This document shows positions 63,830 through 64,000 of a DNA stretch of 64,000 bases, piece by piece. The DNA is from Bradysia coprophila (taxonomy: Eukaryota > Arthropoda > Insecta > Diptera > Sciaridae): the NCBI RefSeq assembly GCF_014529535.1, contig NW_023503334.1, positions 372,001-436,000 on the forward strand. The letters run 5' to 3'. The position numbers and the translations under genes were made by a program. Each line of letters begins with the position of its first letter. Within the stretch, counting starts at the first letter, position 1. The notes below the pieces were generated by a model, which was not told the DNA's origin, did not search any database, and was given only the letters and a program-made list of their open reading frames with translations.

Positions 63830-63992
63830 CTTCCAGTTGGATGTTGGCACGGCAGAGTAAAGTTAACCAGGCAGGAGTGGACGTTTGACAAGGGACCTGA
63901 ATAATCTAGTAGCCCTACATTTTTTGCGAATAAAATTATTCAATTTATGTCAGTGTTCATTTGAGTTCATTTTCATCCAGTGTATTAGGTCC
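63830..63992 (-). repeat. dispersed repeat, inverted copy of 5.7 kb element
   Basis: Its reverse complement aligns in order with 5,700-5,875 (AATGAACTCAAATGAACA, TTTTATTCG, TATTCAGGTCCCTTGTCAAA, CTCCTGCCTG, TTTACTCTGCCGTG). It runs to within a few bases of the window end. Confidence 0.65.
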
Positions 63993-64000
63993 CTTATTTG

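Overview
This 64 kb window is animal nuclear DNA, almost certainly from an insect and probably a nematoceran fly. It is very AT-rich, genes are split by GT-AG introns (several only 45-71 bp), and gene-poor stretches are full of small inverted-repeat elements. The recognisable genes fit an insect: an estrogen-related receptor (ERR) closely resembling the Drosophila protein, a TTK-type BTB protein, a proline-rich peptide like abaecin/metchnikowin, and a cysteine-repeat secreted protein like Balbiani-ring-type CxC proteins. A sciaroid (fungus gnat) source is my inference and is not proven by the sequence.

Layout. 1-8.2 kb holds no intact gene. It contains AT-rich DNA, several hairpin MITEs, a decayed NB-ARC ATPase fragment (minus strand, about 4.6-5.0 kb) and the decayed C-terminus of a retroelement polyprotein (7.7-8.2 kb). 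9.6-24.3 kb (plus) is one large gene of eight coding exons. I rebuilt it splice by splice into about 578 residues: an N-terminal trihelix (Myb/SANT-like) module, a TTK-type BTB domain, and an asparagine-rich tail. A long AT-rich probable 3' UTR follows to about 27.1 kb. 27.8-28.5 kb has a broken cysteine-rich secreted-peptide gene. 29.97-30.90 kb (plus) is an intronless protein kinase homologue that has lost its glycine loop and DFG aspartate, followed by a 642 bp Harbinger-like element with TAA target duplications. 32.6-33.65 kb (minus) is a two-exon secreted protein with eleven near-identical 26-residue cysteine repeats. 34.5-35.4 kb carries the 3' end of a non-LTR retrotransposon, and 36.0-36.2 kb a 264 bp MITE. 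One coding-like exon of unknown family lies at about 37.3-37.5 kb.

42.86-44.61 kb (minus) is the ERR gene, with six coding exons that give a complete protein of about 449 residues. From 44.7 to 61.2 kb I see no convincing gene, only dispersed repeats and MITEs. 61.19-61.36 kb (minus) is a 58-residue signal-peptide-bearing, proline-rich antimicrobial-peptide-like gene too short for ordinary ORF finding, with a TATA box and a good kappaB-like site upstream. A lone kinase N-lobe exon lies at 62.6 kb, and the window ends in a dispersed repeat that is also present, inverted, at 5.7 kb.

The genes do not form one pathway. The points of most interest are the trihelix-BTB architecture, the homogenised cysteine-repeat array, the short proline-rich peptide with its apparent immune promoter, and the predicted pseudokinase. 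All family assignments come from reading motifs by eye. No database search was possible, and exon joins are predictions.
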